A DNA stretch of 64,000 bases from Opitutaceae bacterium. GTDB lineage: Bacteria; Verrucomicrobiota; Verrucomicrobiia; Opitutales; Opitutaceae. The translations under genes and the position numbers were made by a program. The notes beneath the pieces were generated by a model. That model was not told the origin of the DNA. It searched no databases and saw only the letters and a list, made by a program, of their open reading frames with translations. Shown here piece after piece: positions 25,151 through 33,120 of this stretch. The stretch spans positions 1 to 64,000 of the forward strand of contig PLXR01000147.1 of the NCBI GenBank assembly GCA_003151495.1, given 5' to 3'. How positions within the stretch are numbered: the first letter of the stretch is position 1; every line of letters starts with the position of its first letter.

Positions 25151-27795
25151 GCAGCGCCTCAACAACCCGCCGCGCCGTGGCTGAGATCGACCTCAGCGGA
25201 AGCCATTCCGGGGGATTCCGGATAGGCAACCGCTCGATCCACGGTTTCTGGCACCTGTTCTCTTCCCATTTCCGCCATGTCCTCGTCGCACCGCAGCGCA
25301 GGCCGGAGAGCGGCGGAGTCGCCTGGGCCTGGAGGGAGGAGGGCGACCCCCGGCCCGTGACTGCAGCGGAGCTCGCCGAGGTGCGCCGCCGCCTGTCGGA
25401 GTCCAGCCGGTCGCTGGGGGGAAGCCTGGGAGTGATCGGAGGGGAGGACGCACCCGCGGGAGGCTCCGCCGCGACGCTCGAGTGCCAGGTGCTCGCCGTC
25501 ATAAACCAGATGGTCGGCCAGCTCGTCTCGCAGAGGGACGCCGCGCTCGCGCGCTTTGTCTGCCGGACCGAGACCGGGATCATGGTGCACAGCTGGGGCT
25601 GCGTGGAGGCGGCCAAGCCCGTGTATCCCGACGGTCGGAACGGAGAAATCAGCGGGACCGTCTTTTCCGCAAACGGACGGCCGCTCGCGGCCGAGGTGAT
25701 CCTGGAAAACCCGACGGGCGTGCGGGTCTCCAGGACCGAATCCCACAAGGAAAGGGGATTCAGGTTCACGGATATCCCCGCGGGATCCTATCGCCTGCGG
25801 GTGGCGGACCGGAGCGACTTTGCCGGTGAGGGCCTCGCCATCACACTGGACCAGGGTGCTTTGAAGCGGTTGGAGCTTCGCGCAGACGGGGCTCCCACGA
25901 ACCCGGGACAGGCAAAGACCCAAGGGGGCCGCGGCGTCCCCCTCGCGGTGGCCCTGTTTCTCATCCTGGGTGCCGGTGCCGCGGCGTGGCTCCTCATTGG
26001 CCCGGCTGACGGGCATGCACCGGGCGGCAGCCCGTCGGGCGGCTGGCGTTCGGCGTCCGGATCGCTGGTGGACAGCGGGGGACACGACAAGGACACCGCG
26101 CACCGAAGCCTGCATTCGAGATTCAAATGGCCGTCGCTTGCCAGAATCTCAAGGGCCTTCAGATCCGCGTTCACGCAGGGAACCCGCTCCCCGGCGGGCA
26201 CGGCAGGGATTGCCGGGGACAACGAACGCCGCGCCGATGGAGCCGAAGCCTCGGCCGACGGACGGGCACTCCCAGCGCCCGGGGAACGTGTCGCAGGTGA
26301 GCCGGCAGACCAGCAGAAGGCGCCGCCGGACAGGGCTCCAGGCGCCAAAAAGGGGGCCAGCGAAAAACCGGATTCCATCGGTCCGGATACCGGCCCGTCG
26401 GAATCGTCCCTAGACCCATCCGCGCCGCCTCCTTCAAAGGAGATCATTCGTGCCGTGCCCATTGAAACGGCGCGGGCGGATGGAATGCAGCCGGACGCAG
26501 CGGCGGCCGCTTCGCCGTCTCTCGGCGCAGCGCCCGAAGCCCTCTCCCAGGCCGCCGATGCCGGCGGAGACGGCGCAGAGGCAACAGGCAGCGTGGCTGC
26601 GGGCGGTTCATCCGACGGCCTGCCCTCTCCGGGCAACGGGACATCCGCTGGGCCGCTGTCCGGAACTGAAGGCGCGGGCGGCGCCAAGCCCGCCGCCCTC
26701 CCATCGCAATCCGTGATTGTTGCAAATCCCGCGGAAGGCGCGGTTGAAAAGGCGCAGTCCGAGATCGAGCCGCTGTCGGCTCTTCCTGACAAACTCGATG
26801 CAAAACAAGATTCCATGCAAGCGACCGCTGCGGCGCAGCCCGGCCCGGAGACTGCAAAAGATGCTCCCCATCAGGAACACAACGAACCTAGGAGGCTGGC
26901 AATTCCCACACCCCATTCGGCCGAAAAGACCGCGCCAAGGGCGGCTCCAGTGGCCACGGCATCACTGCACCCATTGCCACCGACGACCGTTGCCGATCCC
27001 GTCGCCTCCGCGGGAGCGTCGACCCCAGGCCGCGACTTGGACGCGGTCGCAGGGGAGCAAAGAGGTGCGAAGCAGGGGGCGGCCGCCTTGGCCGCTGTCG
27101 CCCCGAGTGCGGAACCTGTCCTATCCGGCCCAAACCGCCCACTCGTGAGGATCGGCCGCCTTCACGCGACGCCCTGGAAAGCCCAGGTCGTACGGGACAT
27201 CATCGTTCCGACCCGTCCTGTCCCCGTTACCGCGGGAGAATCCGTCGCTTCACTGCAGGACGGCCTTCGCAGGGAGCGCCTTGCGCTCATGCCAAGGTCC
27301 TTCGCGCAGCCCAGGGTCAGGTGCGGCCTTGCGTTTGAGTTTTCCCCGGACTCGTCCGGTCCCCCGAAATGGCGAGTCTCCGGAGGATCCGTGCCAGGCT
27401 CAACGGTCGATGGAAACAGGGCCGAGCTTGACCTTCCCCGGCCCGGATCCCTCCGCGACGAGACCTACGTCCTGTGCGGCGGGGACGGGCGCGATATCGC
27501 CCGGGTGTCCTTTGACAGAGCGGGCGAACCCGAGCTCCGCGTCACCCACGGCGCCCGCGCGTGGTACTGGCTCGGCGTCGAGCGTGAACCCTCGGACGGA
27601 CCCTATGAGTGGCAGCTCCTTTCCGGCGGATCCCTTCCCGGCGCCTGGCGCCAGGAAGGTGCGTTGCAGGGCGGCCGCATGCAGCGGTTAGAGGTCCCCC
27701 TGGCCTCCTCGGACGGGATGGGTGAACCGACCCGTGTGGCGCTTGTCGACCCGGCCACGGGGCTCGGGGTCGCATTCGAATTCGCCCTGCGGTGA
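25147..27795 (+). CDS. Large bitopic protein with carboxypeptidase-regulatory-like domain, disordered spacer and duplicated C-terminal repeat
   Basis: An 882-aa protein I do not recognise. Residues 1-160 form an N-terminal region without signal peptide (GGFRIGNRSIHGFWHLF; LECQVLAVINQMVGQLVSQ). Residues ~165-245 match the carboxypeptidase-regulatory-like fold (GEISGTVFSANGRPLAAEV, ending GFRFTDIPAGSYRLRVAD). A single membrane helix follows (~265-285, LAVALFLILGAGAAAWLLIG). About 380 residues of Pro/Ala/Glu/Ser-rich, probably disordered sequence lead to a C-terminal domain (~675-882). That domain holds two related units, PPKWRVSGGSVPG and PYEWQLLSGGSLPG. Lys/Arg before the helix favours N-inside topology, so the C-terminal repeats would be periplasmic, as in TonB-like proteins. 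The ORF-track start at 24820 is too early; the ATGA overlap with the lipoprotein gene marks this start. Confidence 0.8.
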   Translation: MSSASTTRRAVAEIDLSGSHSGGFRIGNRSIHGFWHLFSSHFRHVLVAPQRRPESGGVAWAWREEGDPRPVTAAELAEVRRRLSESSRSLGGSLGVIGGEDAPAGGSAATLECQVLAVINQMVGQLVSQRDAALARFVCRTETGIMVHSWGCVEAAKPVYPDGRNGEISGTVFSANGRPLAAEVILENPTGVRVSRTESHKERGFRFTDIPAGSYRLRVADRSDFAGEGLAITLDQGALKRLELRADGAPTNPGQAKTQGGRGVPLAVALFLILGAGAAAWLLIGPADGHAPGGSPSGGWRSASGSLVDSGGHDKDTAHRSLHSRFKWPSLARISRAFRSAFTQGTRSPAGTAGIAGDNERRADGAEASADGRALPAPGERVAGEPADQQKAPPDRAPGAKKGASEKPDSIGPDTGPSESSLDPSAPPPSKEIIRAVPIETARADGMQPDAAAAASPSLGAAPEALSQAADAGGDGAEATGSVAAGGSSDGLPSPGNGTSAGPLSGTEGAGGAKPAALPSQSVIVANPAEGAVEKAQSEIEPLSALPDKLDAKQDSMQATAAAQPGPETAKDAPHQEHNEPRRLAIPTPHSAEKTAPRAAPVATASLHPLPPTTVADPVASAGASTPGRDLDAVAGEQRGAKQGAAALAAVAPSAEPVLSGPNRPLVRIGRLHATPWKAQVVRDIIVPTRPVPVTAGESVASLQDGLRRERLALMPRSFAQPRVRCGLAFEFSPDSSGPPKWRVSGGSVPGSTVDGNRAELDLPRPGSLRDETYVLCGGDGRDIARVSFDRAGEPELRVTHGARAWYWLGVEREPSDGPYEWQLLSGGSLPGAWRQEGALQGGRMQRLEVPLASSDGMGEPTRVALVDPATGLGVAFEFALR

Positions 27796-27811
27796 GCGCG
27801 CCTGCGCGCCG

Positions 27812-28780
27812 TCAAGTCCTGGACGAAAGCACTCGGCTAAACTCGACCGCGTCAATGTTTCCGCCCGTTAGGACGACGCCCGCGGGCTCGACGGGGCTCG
27901 CCCCGTGATCCTTGATCACCGCGGCGAGCCCGGCGCCCGCAGCCCCCTCGGCAACATTGTGGGTGTCGCTGAAGTACGCCCTCTGCGCCGCCTCGATCTC
28001 GTCGTCCGAAACCTTCACAATGCGCTCCACGCCCTTGAGGATGTGGGAAAGGGCCTCGGTGCTGGGCGTCGAGCACGCCATGCCGTCCGCAATCCGGGTC
28101 GAGGAGGGATGGGTCACGAGCTTGCGCGCGGCGAAAGAGAGGGCGATGGCCGGGGCCCGGTCCGCGGCGACGCCTATAATCTTCGTCGGCAGACCCAGGG
28201 CGTCTCTCGCAGCCATCATGGCGCATATCCCCGTTCCCATTCCGATTGGAACATAGACGCGTGCAAGGCGCGGCGCCTGCTGCAGGAAGGCGAGGGCCGA
28301 GACAGCGTTCCCCAGCACAAGGTCGTGGTGGTAGGAGGGCACCCAGTGTAGGTGCCTGCGCGCGGCGAGCTCCTCGGAGTGGACGAGGGCCGCCTGGAAG
28401 TCGTCGCCGTGCTCGATCAGCTCGGCGCCAAGGGCCCTCATCGCGAGGTTCTTCTCGACGCTGTTGCCATGCGGGACCACGACGGTGGCACTTAGGCCGT
28501 TCAGGCGCGCCGCGAAGGCCACCGCTTGGCCGAAGTTCCCGCGGGTCGCCGCAATGAGCCCGCGGACCCCGGGCTCGCGTGAGAGGACCCGTGCCGCGTA
28601 AACGAGCGCACCTCGAATCTTGAACGCGCCTATCGCGGTGTGGTTCTCGTGCTTCACCCAGAGGGGCCCGCCGACCCGGGCGCTGAGGAGCGGCCACTCA
28701 AACGCAGGCGTCGGCGGGACGACGGAGTCTACTGCCGGGGCGGCGGACTCTATCTCCTTGAGCGAGGGGAGCAGTTTCAT
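27812..28780 (-). CDS. PLP-dependent threonine dehydratase / serine racemase-like enzyme
   Basis: A 322-aa fold-type II PLP enzyme. The cofactor lysine is in AIGAFKIRGAL, the substrate loop is ATRGNFGQAVAFAA, and the phosphate-binding region is VYVPIGMGTGICAM. GVVLTGGNID lies near the C-terminus. Length and lack of an ACT domain match catabolic TdcB-type threonine dehydratases or serine racemases, rather than the longer biosynthetic IlvA. The usual 'SSGNHAQG' loop is 'TRGNFGQA', which suggests a less common subgroup. I trimmed 20 residues so the protein starts MKLLPSLKEIE. It converges on the 882-aa protein gene. Confidence 0.87.
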   Translation of the reverse strand: MKLLPSLKEIESAAPAVDSVVPPTPAFEWPLLSARVGGPLWVKHENHTAIGAFKIRGALVYAARVLSREPGVRGLIAATRGNFGQAVAFAARLNGLSATVVVPHGNSVEKNLAMRALGAELIEHGDDFQAALVHSEELAARRHLHWVPSYHHDLVLGNAVSALAFLQQAPRLARVYVPIGMGTGICAMMAARDALGLPTKIIGVAADRAPAIALSFAARKLVTHPSSTRIADGMACSTPSTEALSHILKGVERIVKVSDDEIEAAQRAYFSDTHNVAEGAAGAGLAAVIKDHGASPVEPAGVVLTGGNIDAVEFSRVLSSRT

Positions 28781-28915
28781 GGGCGGGGGTGCCTGAGGGA
28801 TACATGGTGGCCCGTTTTCGCCTCTCCTGTCAAAGCACACCAGCAGCGTATTCCTTCGGGACGAGTCTGCGACGGCACAAAGGGTAAGCGGCCGACGGAG
28901 AATCCCATTCGCAAA

Positions 28916-29128
28916 TCATCCCAGCAGCTCGCGAAGATGGGTCGCGAGGAACTCGTAGACCACATCCCGAGGGGCAGCGTAGAAGATCTCTATTTTGTCC
29001 TTCCTCTGCCTGAAGACGATTCGGTGTTCTCCTATTCTCAGGCGACCAAACCATTCGTATCCCCTAGAACGCTAGCCGGCCTCCAACCCGAAACGGTACC
29101 CTCTGGACTCCCCGCAATGCGCCTCCAT
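28916..29128 (-). pseudogene. RelE/ParE-type toxin remnant with in-frame stop
   Basis: The minus strand encodes RLRIGEHRIVFRQRKDKIEI followed by FYAAPRDVVYEFL. This matches the C-terminal half of RelE/ParE-family toxins (typically R-x-R-x-G-x-Y/H-R-V-x-(Y/F)). Reading upstream in frame, a TAG at 29072-29074 blocks the ORF. Beyond it, a short segment starting ATG at 29128 (MEAHCGESRGYRFG) does not look like the missing N-terminal helices. The gene therefore seems truncated and broken, and no antitoxin gene is visible on either side. It lies in the gap between threonine dehydratase and the first amidohydrolase, which otherwise holds no gene. Confidence 0.6.
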
Positions 29129-29167
29129 TGTGGATCCGGCGACGCCCCCCTATGGTAGCAATCTAAA

Positions 29168-30229
29168 ATGGATTCCCCCGGCTCCCAAGCGATCGACTGC
29201 GATGTCCACGCGGTGCTTCCCTCGATCGAGGCCCTCCTTCCCTTCCTTCCGGCCTACTGGCGGGAGCAGATAGGGCAGACGGGATTCAAGGGGCCCACGG
29301 GCAGGTGGTATCCTCCTGGGCTCCCGACCTCGGAACGCCCGGGTTTGAGGCCGGCTGACGGATCCCCCGCCGCCTCTCGGGTCGAGCACATCCAGCGTGA
29401 CGTCCTTGGACAGGCCCCCCACCCCTCCCACGCCATCCTCAATTGCGACTGCGCGGTGGAGTCGCTCCACAACCCCGACGCCGCGTCCGCGGTTTCAGGC
29501 GCCCTCAACGAGTGGATCGCTGCGGCGTGGCTCGCCGCCGACGCGCGCCTCCGGGCATCGATTGTCGTCCCCTCGCAGTTTCCCGAGCTCGCGGTCCAGG
29601 AAATCAACCGTAGGGCCGGAAACCCGGGATTCGTGCAGGTGCTCCTTCCCGTGCGCTCGGAGGCCCCCTATGGATCTCGGAACTTCAGGCCCGTGTTCGC
29701 CGCGGCGGCAAGGCACGGCCTGCCGGTCGCCCTCCACTACGGCGGGCTGCCGGGCAATCCGCCGACGCCTGTCGGCTGGCCCTCATTCTACCTGGAGGAA
29801 TACGCAGGGATGACCGGCGTGTTTCAGACGCAGCTGATCAGCATCATCGCCGGCGGTGTGTTCGACGAGCATCCCGGTCTCCGCCTCGTCCTTGCCGAGG
29901 GGGGCTTCGCCTGGCTTCCCGCGATGCTCTGGCGCTTCGACAAGAACTGGAAGGGCCTGCGCCGGGAGATACCCTGGGTGAGGCGTCCACCCTCAGATTA
30001 TGTGCGCGAGCACGTGCGCCTGACGACCGCGCCCGCGGACGCCCCGGAGGACCCCGCGCAGTTCCGCGATGTGGTGGCCCAGCTCGGCAGCGACGCCATG
30101 CTCCTCTACGCCTCGGACTACCCGCACGCGCACGGCGACTCTGCAAGTGACGCAGTCTGGTCGGGGCTTTCCGCGGAACTGAGGGGAAAGATAATGTCAG
30201 CCAACGCCCGGGCACTCTACAAACTCTAG
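29168..30229 (+). CDS. Amidohydrolase_2-family (ACMSD-like) metal-dependent hydrolase or decarboxylase, copy 1
   Basis: A 353-aa TIM-barrel protein of the amidohydrolase_2 group, which includes ACMSD and related aromatic-acid decarboxylases. The N-terminal metal motif reads IDCDVHAVLPS, so the second His of the usual HxH is absent. The barrel continues with FVQVLLPVRSEAPYG, LPVALHYGGLPGNPP (metal His), LRLVLAEGGFAWLPAMLWRFD, and a C-terminal LLYASDYPHAHGD with the catalytic Asp. It is followed 3 nt later by a paralogue and then a Rieske protein, a compact three-gene operon. Substrate unknown; family context suggests a ring-cleavage or hydroxyaromatic intermediate. Confidence 0.87.
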   Translation: MDSPGSQAIDCDVHAVLPSIEALLPFLPAYWREQIGQTGFKGPTGRWYPPGLPTSERPGLRPADGSPAASRVEHIQRDVLGQAPHPSHAILNCDCAVESLHNPDAASAVSGALNEWIAAAWLAADARLRASIVVPSQFPELAVQEINRRAGNPGFVQVLLPVRSEAPYGSRNFRPVFAAAARHGLPVALHYGGLPGNPPTPVGWPSFYLEEYAGMTGVFQTQLISIIAGGVFDEHPGLRLVLAEGGFAWLPAMLWRFDKNWKGLRREIPWVRRPPSDYVREHVRLTTAPADAPEDPAQFRDVVAQLGSDAMLLYASDYPHAHGDSASDAVWSGLSAELRGKIMSANARALYKL

Positions 30230-30232
30230 GTC

Positions 30233-31312
30233 ATGAGCGCAGCCCCAGTGCCCCCAACGCCGGTCCAGGCCCCCATGGTCGACTGCGACATCCACAACCA
30301 CCTGACCGAGGATGCGGTCTCCAAGTACCTCCCGAAGAAATGGCGCGACTACGACCGCCAGTTCGGCCGCCGCATGACCCCGGGGGACTTCTATCCCAAG
30401 GCGACGCCGATGGCGTCGCGCACCGACGCCTGGCCCCCCGGGGGCGGCCCCCCGGGATCCGACCTCGCGTTCCTGCGCAAGCAGCTTCTCGACGCGTGGC
30501 CGATCGAGGTCGGGATCCTCAACACGCTGATCTCGGTCCGGAACCAGTTCAGGGACTACGACGCCGCCCTGGCCACCGCGGCGAACGCCTGCCAGGTCGC
30601 GGAGTGGCTCGCTCCCGAGCCGCGCCTGCGCGCCTCGCTCCTGGTGCCCTATGAGGACGCGGCGCTCGCCGTCGCGGAGATCCGGCGCCACGCGGGCGAC
30701 CGCCGGTTCGTCCAGGTGCTGATTCCCTCCCGGACGAGCGAGCCGCTCGGCCAGCGCAAGTACTGGCCGATCTTTGCCGCCGCCGCCGAGAGCGGGCTGC
30801 CGATCGGGATCCATTTCGGGGGCTGGAGCGGAGGGCACCCGATCTCGGGGGCGGGCTGGCCGACCTACTACCTCGAGTACCACACGGGGATGATCCAGAC
30901 CTTCCAGGCCCACCTGATCAGCCTCGTCTGCGAGGGGGTGTTCGAGGAGTTCCCGGGGCTCAAGATCGTGTTCATCGAGGGCGGGCTCGCCTGGATCGCG
31001 CCCCTCCTCTGGCGGCTGGACCGGAGCTGGCGCCAGCTGAAGGCAGAAAACCCGAACCTCCGCCGGGCGCCAAGCGAGTACGTCCGCGGGCACTTCTGGC
31101 TCACGACCCAGCCGATCGAGGAGCCGCCCGAGCCCAGCCAGTTCGCCGGCATGATCTCGGGCCTGGGGATGGACGACCGGCTCCTGTTCTCCACCGACTA
31201 CCCGCACTGGGATTTTGACAATCCAGACAGCGCGCTGTCCTCGTTCCCCGGGCCGTCCCTGAGGCAGAAGGTGCGCCGGGACAACGCGAGGGCCCTCTAC
31301 CGCCTCGACTGA
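30233..31312 (+). CDS. Amidohydrolase_2-family (ACMSD-like) enzyme, copy 2
   Basis: A 359-aa paralogue of the preceding protein with the same barrel motifs: MVDCDIHNHLTEDAV (complete HxH), FVQVLIPSRTSEPLG, LPIGIHFGGWSGGHP, LKIVFIEGGLAWIAPLLWRLD and LLFSTDYPHWDFD. It keeps both metal-binding histidines, unlike copy 1. A tandem duplication followed by divergence is the simplest explanation. The Rieske gene starts 8 nt downstream. An alternative start at MVDCDIH would remove 14 residues. The pair may form a hetero-oligomer or act on successive intermediates. Confidence 0.88.
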   Translation: MSAAPVPPTPVQAPMVDCDIHNHLTEDAVSKYLPKKWRDYDRQFGRRMTPGDFYPKATPMASRTDAWPPGGGPPGSDLAFLRKQLLDAWPIEVGILNTLISVRNQFRDYDAALATAANACQVAEWLAPEPRLRASLLVPYEDAALAVAEIRRHAGDRRFVQVLIPSRTSEPLGQRKYWPIFAAAAESGLPIGIHFGGWSGGHPISGAGWPTYYLEYHTGMIQTFQAHLISLVCEGVFEEFPGLKIVFIEGGLAWIAPLLWRLDRSWRQLKAENPNLRRAPSEYVRGHFWLTTQPIEEPPEPSQFAGMISGLGMDDRLLFSTDYPHWDFDNPDSALSSFPGPSLRQKVRRDNARALYRLD

Positions 31313-31320
31313 GGAACCGA

Positions 31321-31755
31321 ATGGCGAAGCACATCGTCAGCACGGTGGCGGAAATCCCGCCCGGCACCCGCAAGCTGGTGGAGGTCGCCGGGCGCAGCAT
31401 CGGGGTGTTCAACATCGGCGGGGAGTTCTTCGCCCTGAGAAACCGCTGCCCCCACCAGGGCGCCGCCCTGTGCACGGGCCAGCTCGGGAGCGCCGTCACG
31501 TCCCCGGGCCCTGGCCGCTACGAGGTCGACCGCGCGGGCGAGATCCTGCGCTGTCCCTGGCACGGCTGGGAATACGACGTGAGGACAGGCCAGTCGTGGT
31601 TCGACCCGAAGGGCGTCCGGGTGAAGGCCTACGAGACCGCGGTCGCCCCGGGTTCCGCACTGGTCCCGCCGGCCACGGGGCTGCTACCCGGACCCTACGT
31701 GGCGGAGACCTTTGCTGTTTCGATCGAGGAGGATTACGTCCTGGTTGAGGTGTGA
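31321..31755 (+). CDS. Rieske [2Fe-2S] ferredoxin-like protein
   Basis: A 144-aa protein with a Rieske cluster-binding fold. Ligands are C43/H45 in NRCPHQGAALC and C78/H81 in CPWHGWEYD, with a longer than usual loop between them. It has no catalytic domain, so it is an electron-transfer component rather than an oxygenase alpha subunit. It sits 8 nt after the second amidohydrolase and ends the three-gene plus-strand operon. No oxygenase subunit or reductase is in the window. The partner enzyme is probably encoded elsewhere, unless the amidohydrolases themselves are linked to it. Confidence 0.92.
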   Translation: MAKHIVSTVAEIPPGTRKLVEVAGRSIGVFNIGGEFFALRNRCPHQGAALCTGQLGSAVTSPGPGRYEVDRAGEILRCPWHGWEYDVRTGQSWFDPKGVRVKAYETAVAPGSALVPPATGLLPGPYVAETFAVSIEEDYVLVEV

Positions 31756-31793
31756 GGGGGCGCGGCCGGCAGGGTCCCCCCGGGAGCCGCGCA

Positions 31794-32411
31794 TCAACCC
31801 TGGCGCAGGAACTCGTCCCGGAGCTTCTCCAGTTCGGCGATTCGCGGATCGAGCTGCCTCTTTACGGCAAGCCGGTTGAGCGCCCAGACACCCACGTTTA
31901 CGCCGACCATGAAGAGCAGCATGCCGGCCATGAACCACGGGGCCCTCTGGAGGCTCCCCAGTGGGCTGTGCGCGGTGATGGTCGCCATGACGATCAGGCA
32001 TGCGACAAAGATGGGGGCGATGTACCAGCTCACGATATTCGAGAGCAGCCGGCGCTGGTGGCGCAGCTCCTCAAGATCCGACTCCAGTTTGGCCACTACG
32101 GTGGCCGCGGGGTCGATGAGGCGCCCCCTGGCCCTGAAGCGCTCCCTTATGAAGAACCCGGTCACTCCAAGGCAGAGGCCGACCACGATGACGAACGGCC
32201 AGCCCTGCCGCCCCATGTTCCAGCCCACGAACCCAAACACGGCGGAAACGAACAGGCCCGCGGCGCACTCCGTCACGTCCCGCACGAGGAAGGCCCTCGC
32301 CATCCGGCGGTGGCTGGCCTCGAAGGTCTGCTTGAGCTTCTCGATGTCGGCGCCGCCGCCGATGGGAAGCGGCTGGCGCTTCCAGATGAATTCCCAGTCA
32401 TTCAAGTTCAT
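31794..32411 (-). CDS. Membrane protein translationally coupled to an ECF sigma factor
   Basis: A 205-aa protein with a short charged N-terminus (MNLNDWEFIWKRQPLP) and a predicted coiled-coil stretch. It has two pairs of hydrophobic helices (FVSAVFGFVGWNMG; FVIVVGLCLGVTGFFI; YIAPIFVACLIVMATI; WFMAGMLLFMVGVNVGVWAL) and a coiled tail (DPRIAELEKLRDEFL). Its start overlaps the sigma factor stop by 14 nt, so coupled translation is likely. It lacks a zinc-finger anti-sigma domain. It could regulate or anchor the sigma factor, but that is inferred from position only. Confidence 0.82.
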   Translation of the reverse strand: MNLNDWEFIWKRQPLPIGGGADIEKLKQTFEASHRRMARAFLVRDVTECAAGLFVSAVFGFVGWNMGRQGWPFVIVVGLCLGVTGFFIRERFRARGRLIDPAATVVAKLESDLEELRHQRRLLSNIVSWYIAPIFVACLIVMATITAHSPLGSLQRAPWFMAGMLLFMVGVNVGVWALNRLAVKRQLDPRIAELEKLRDEFLRQG

Positions 32412-32928
32412 GGCGTAGTCCTTTCAGCCTTTCGGCCAGTTTTCCCCGGGCGCGGGTGAGCATGACGCCCACGTGGTTCTCGGTGAGCCCGGTCACCTCT
32501 GAAATCTCCCGGTAGGCGAGCCCGTCAAGCATCAGCAGGACCAGGGCCCGGTCGGATTCCGGCATCGACCGGATCGCCCCGTAAAGCTGCTCGAGCATGT
32601 CCCCCTGGCTCGCGGCCTCGGCGGGGCTCGCGCCGCCCGCCGGGGCCTTTGCCACGTCGGCCTCCGCGTCGATCCTGCGTTCGCGGCGCCCCGTGCCCCT
32701 GTGCCAGCTGAGCGCGGTGTTAAGGCAGACCCTGTAGATCCACGTGGACGCCTTTGCCCGCTCCTGGAATGTCGGCGCCGACATCCAGAGGCGGAGCATC
32801 ATCTCCTGCCTGAGGTCCTCCATGTCCGCCGGATTACGCGCGAATGACCGGGCCACCTTCACGATTATGCCCCCGTGGGCGCCGATCCACGACTCAAACA
32901 GACGGTCGCGGTTGGGATCGGGATGCAT
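32398..32928 (-). CDS. ECF-type RNA polymerase sigma factor
   Basis: A sigma-70 family regulator of about 176 aa. Region 2 (FARNPADMEDLRQEMMLRLWM, then ASTWIYRVCLNTAL) and region 4 (MPESDRALVLLMLDGLAYREI then LTENHVGVMLTRARGKL) are clear, with no regions 1 or 3. The chosen start is the ATG before HPDPNRDRLFESW; MQKAC at 32976 and the ORF-track start are longer alternatives. It overlaps the downstream membrane gene by 14 nt. The gene faces away from the exported unknown at 33121, with an AT-rich inverted repeat in the shared promoter gap, so the two may be co-regulated. Confidence 0.9.
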   Translation of the reverse strand: MHPDPNRDRLFESWIGAHGGIIVKVARSFARNPADMEDLRQEMMLRLWMSAPTFQERAKASTWIYRVCLNTALSWHRGTGRRERRIDAEADVAKAPAGGASPAEAASQGDMLEQLYGAIRSMPESDRALVLLMLDGLAYREISEVTGLTENHVGVMLTRARGKLAERLKGLRHELE

Positions 32929-33047
32929 CAGGGGATTAGATGCCGGAGCCGGCGAATCCTTACACGCTTTTTGCATCCTCGCGGCCCGGAAGCGGAGACG
33001 GCACTGGGGTCCGGTCCCCCGCATACCCCGGGACCGTGGCACAACCG

Positions 33048-33075
33048 GATCTTATATTCACATTATTTTAAGATC
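33048..33075. promoter_or_regulatory. AT-rich inverted repeat in the sigma factor/exported-protein promoter gap
   Basis: GATCTTA and TAAGATC form perfect 7-bp arms around a 14-nt AT-rich spacer, in DNA that is otherwise very GC-rich. A -10-like TTATAT overlaps the left arm. It lies about 120 nt from the sigma factor start and 46 nt from the GTG of the divergent gene. An operator or promoter function is plausible; no regulator is identified. Confidence 0.45.
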
Positions 33076-33120
33076 AAAACGCTGGAAACTCGCCCCTTGC
33101 TGAATACGGTTCCAGTCACA

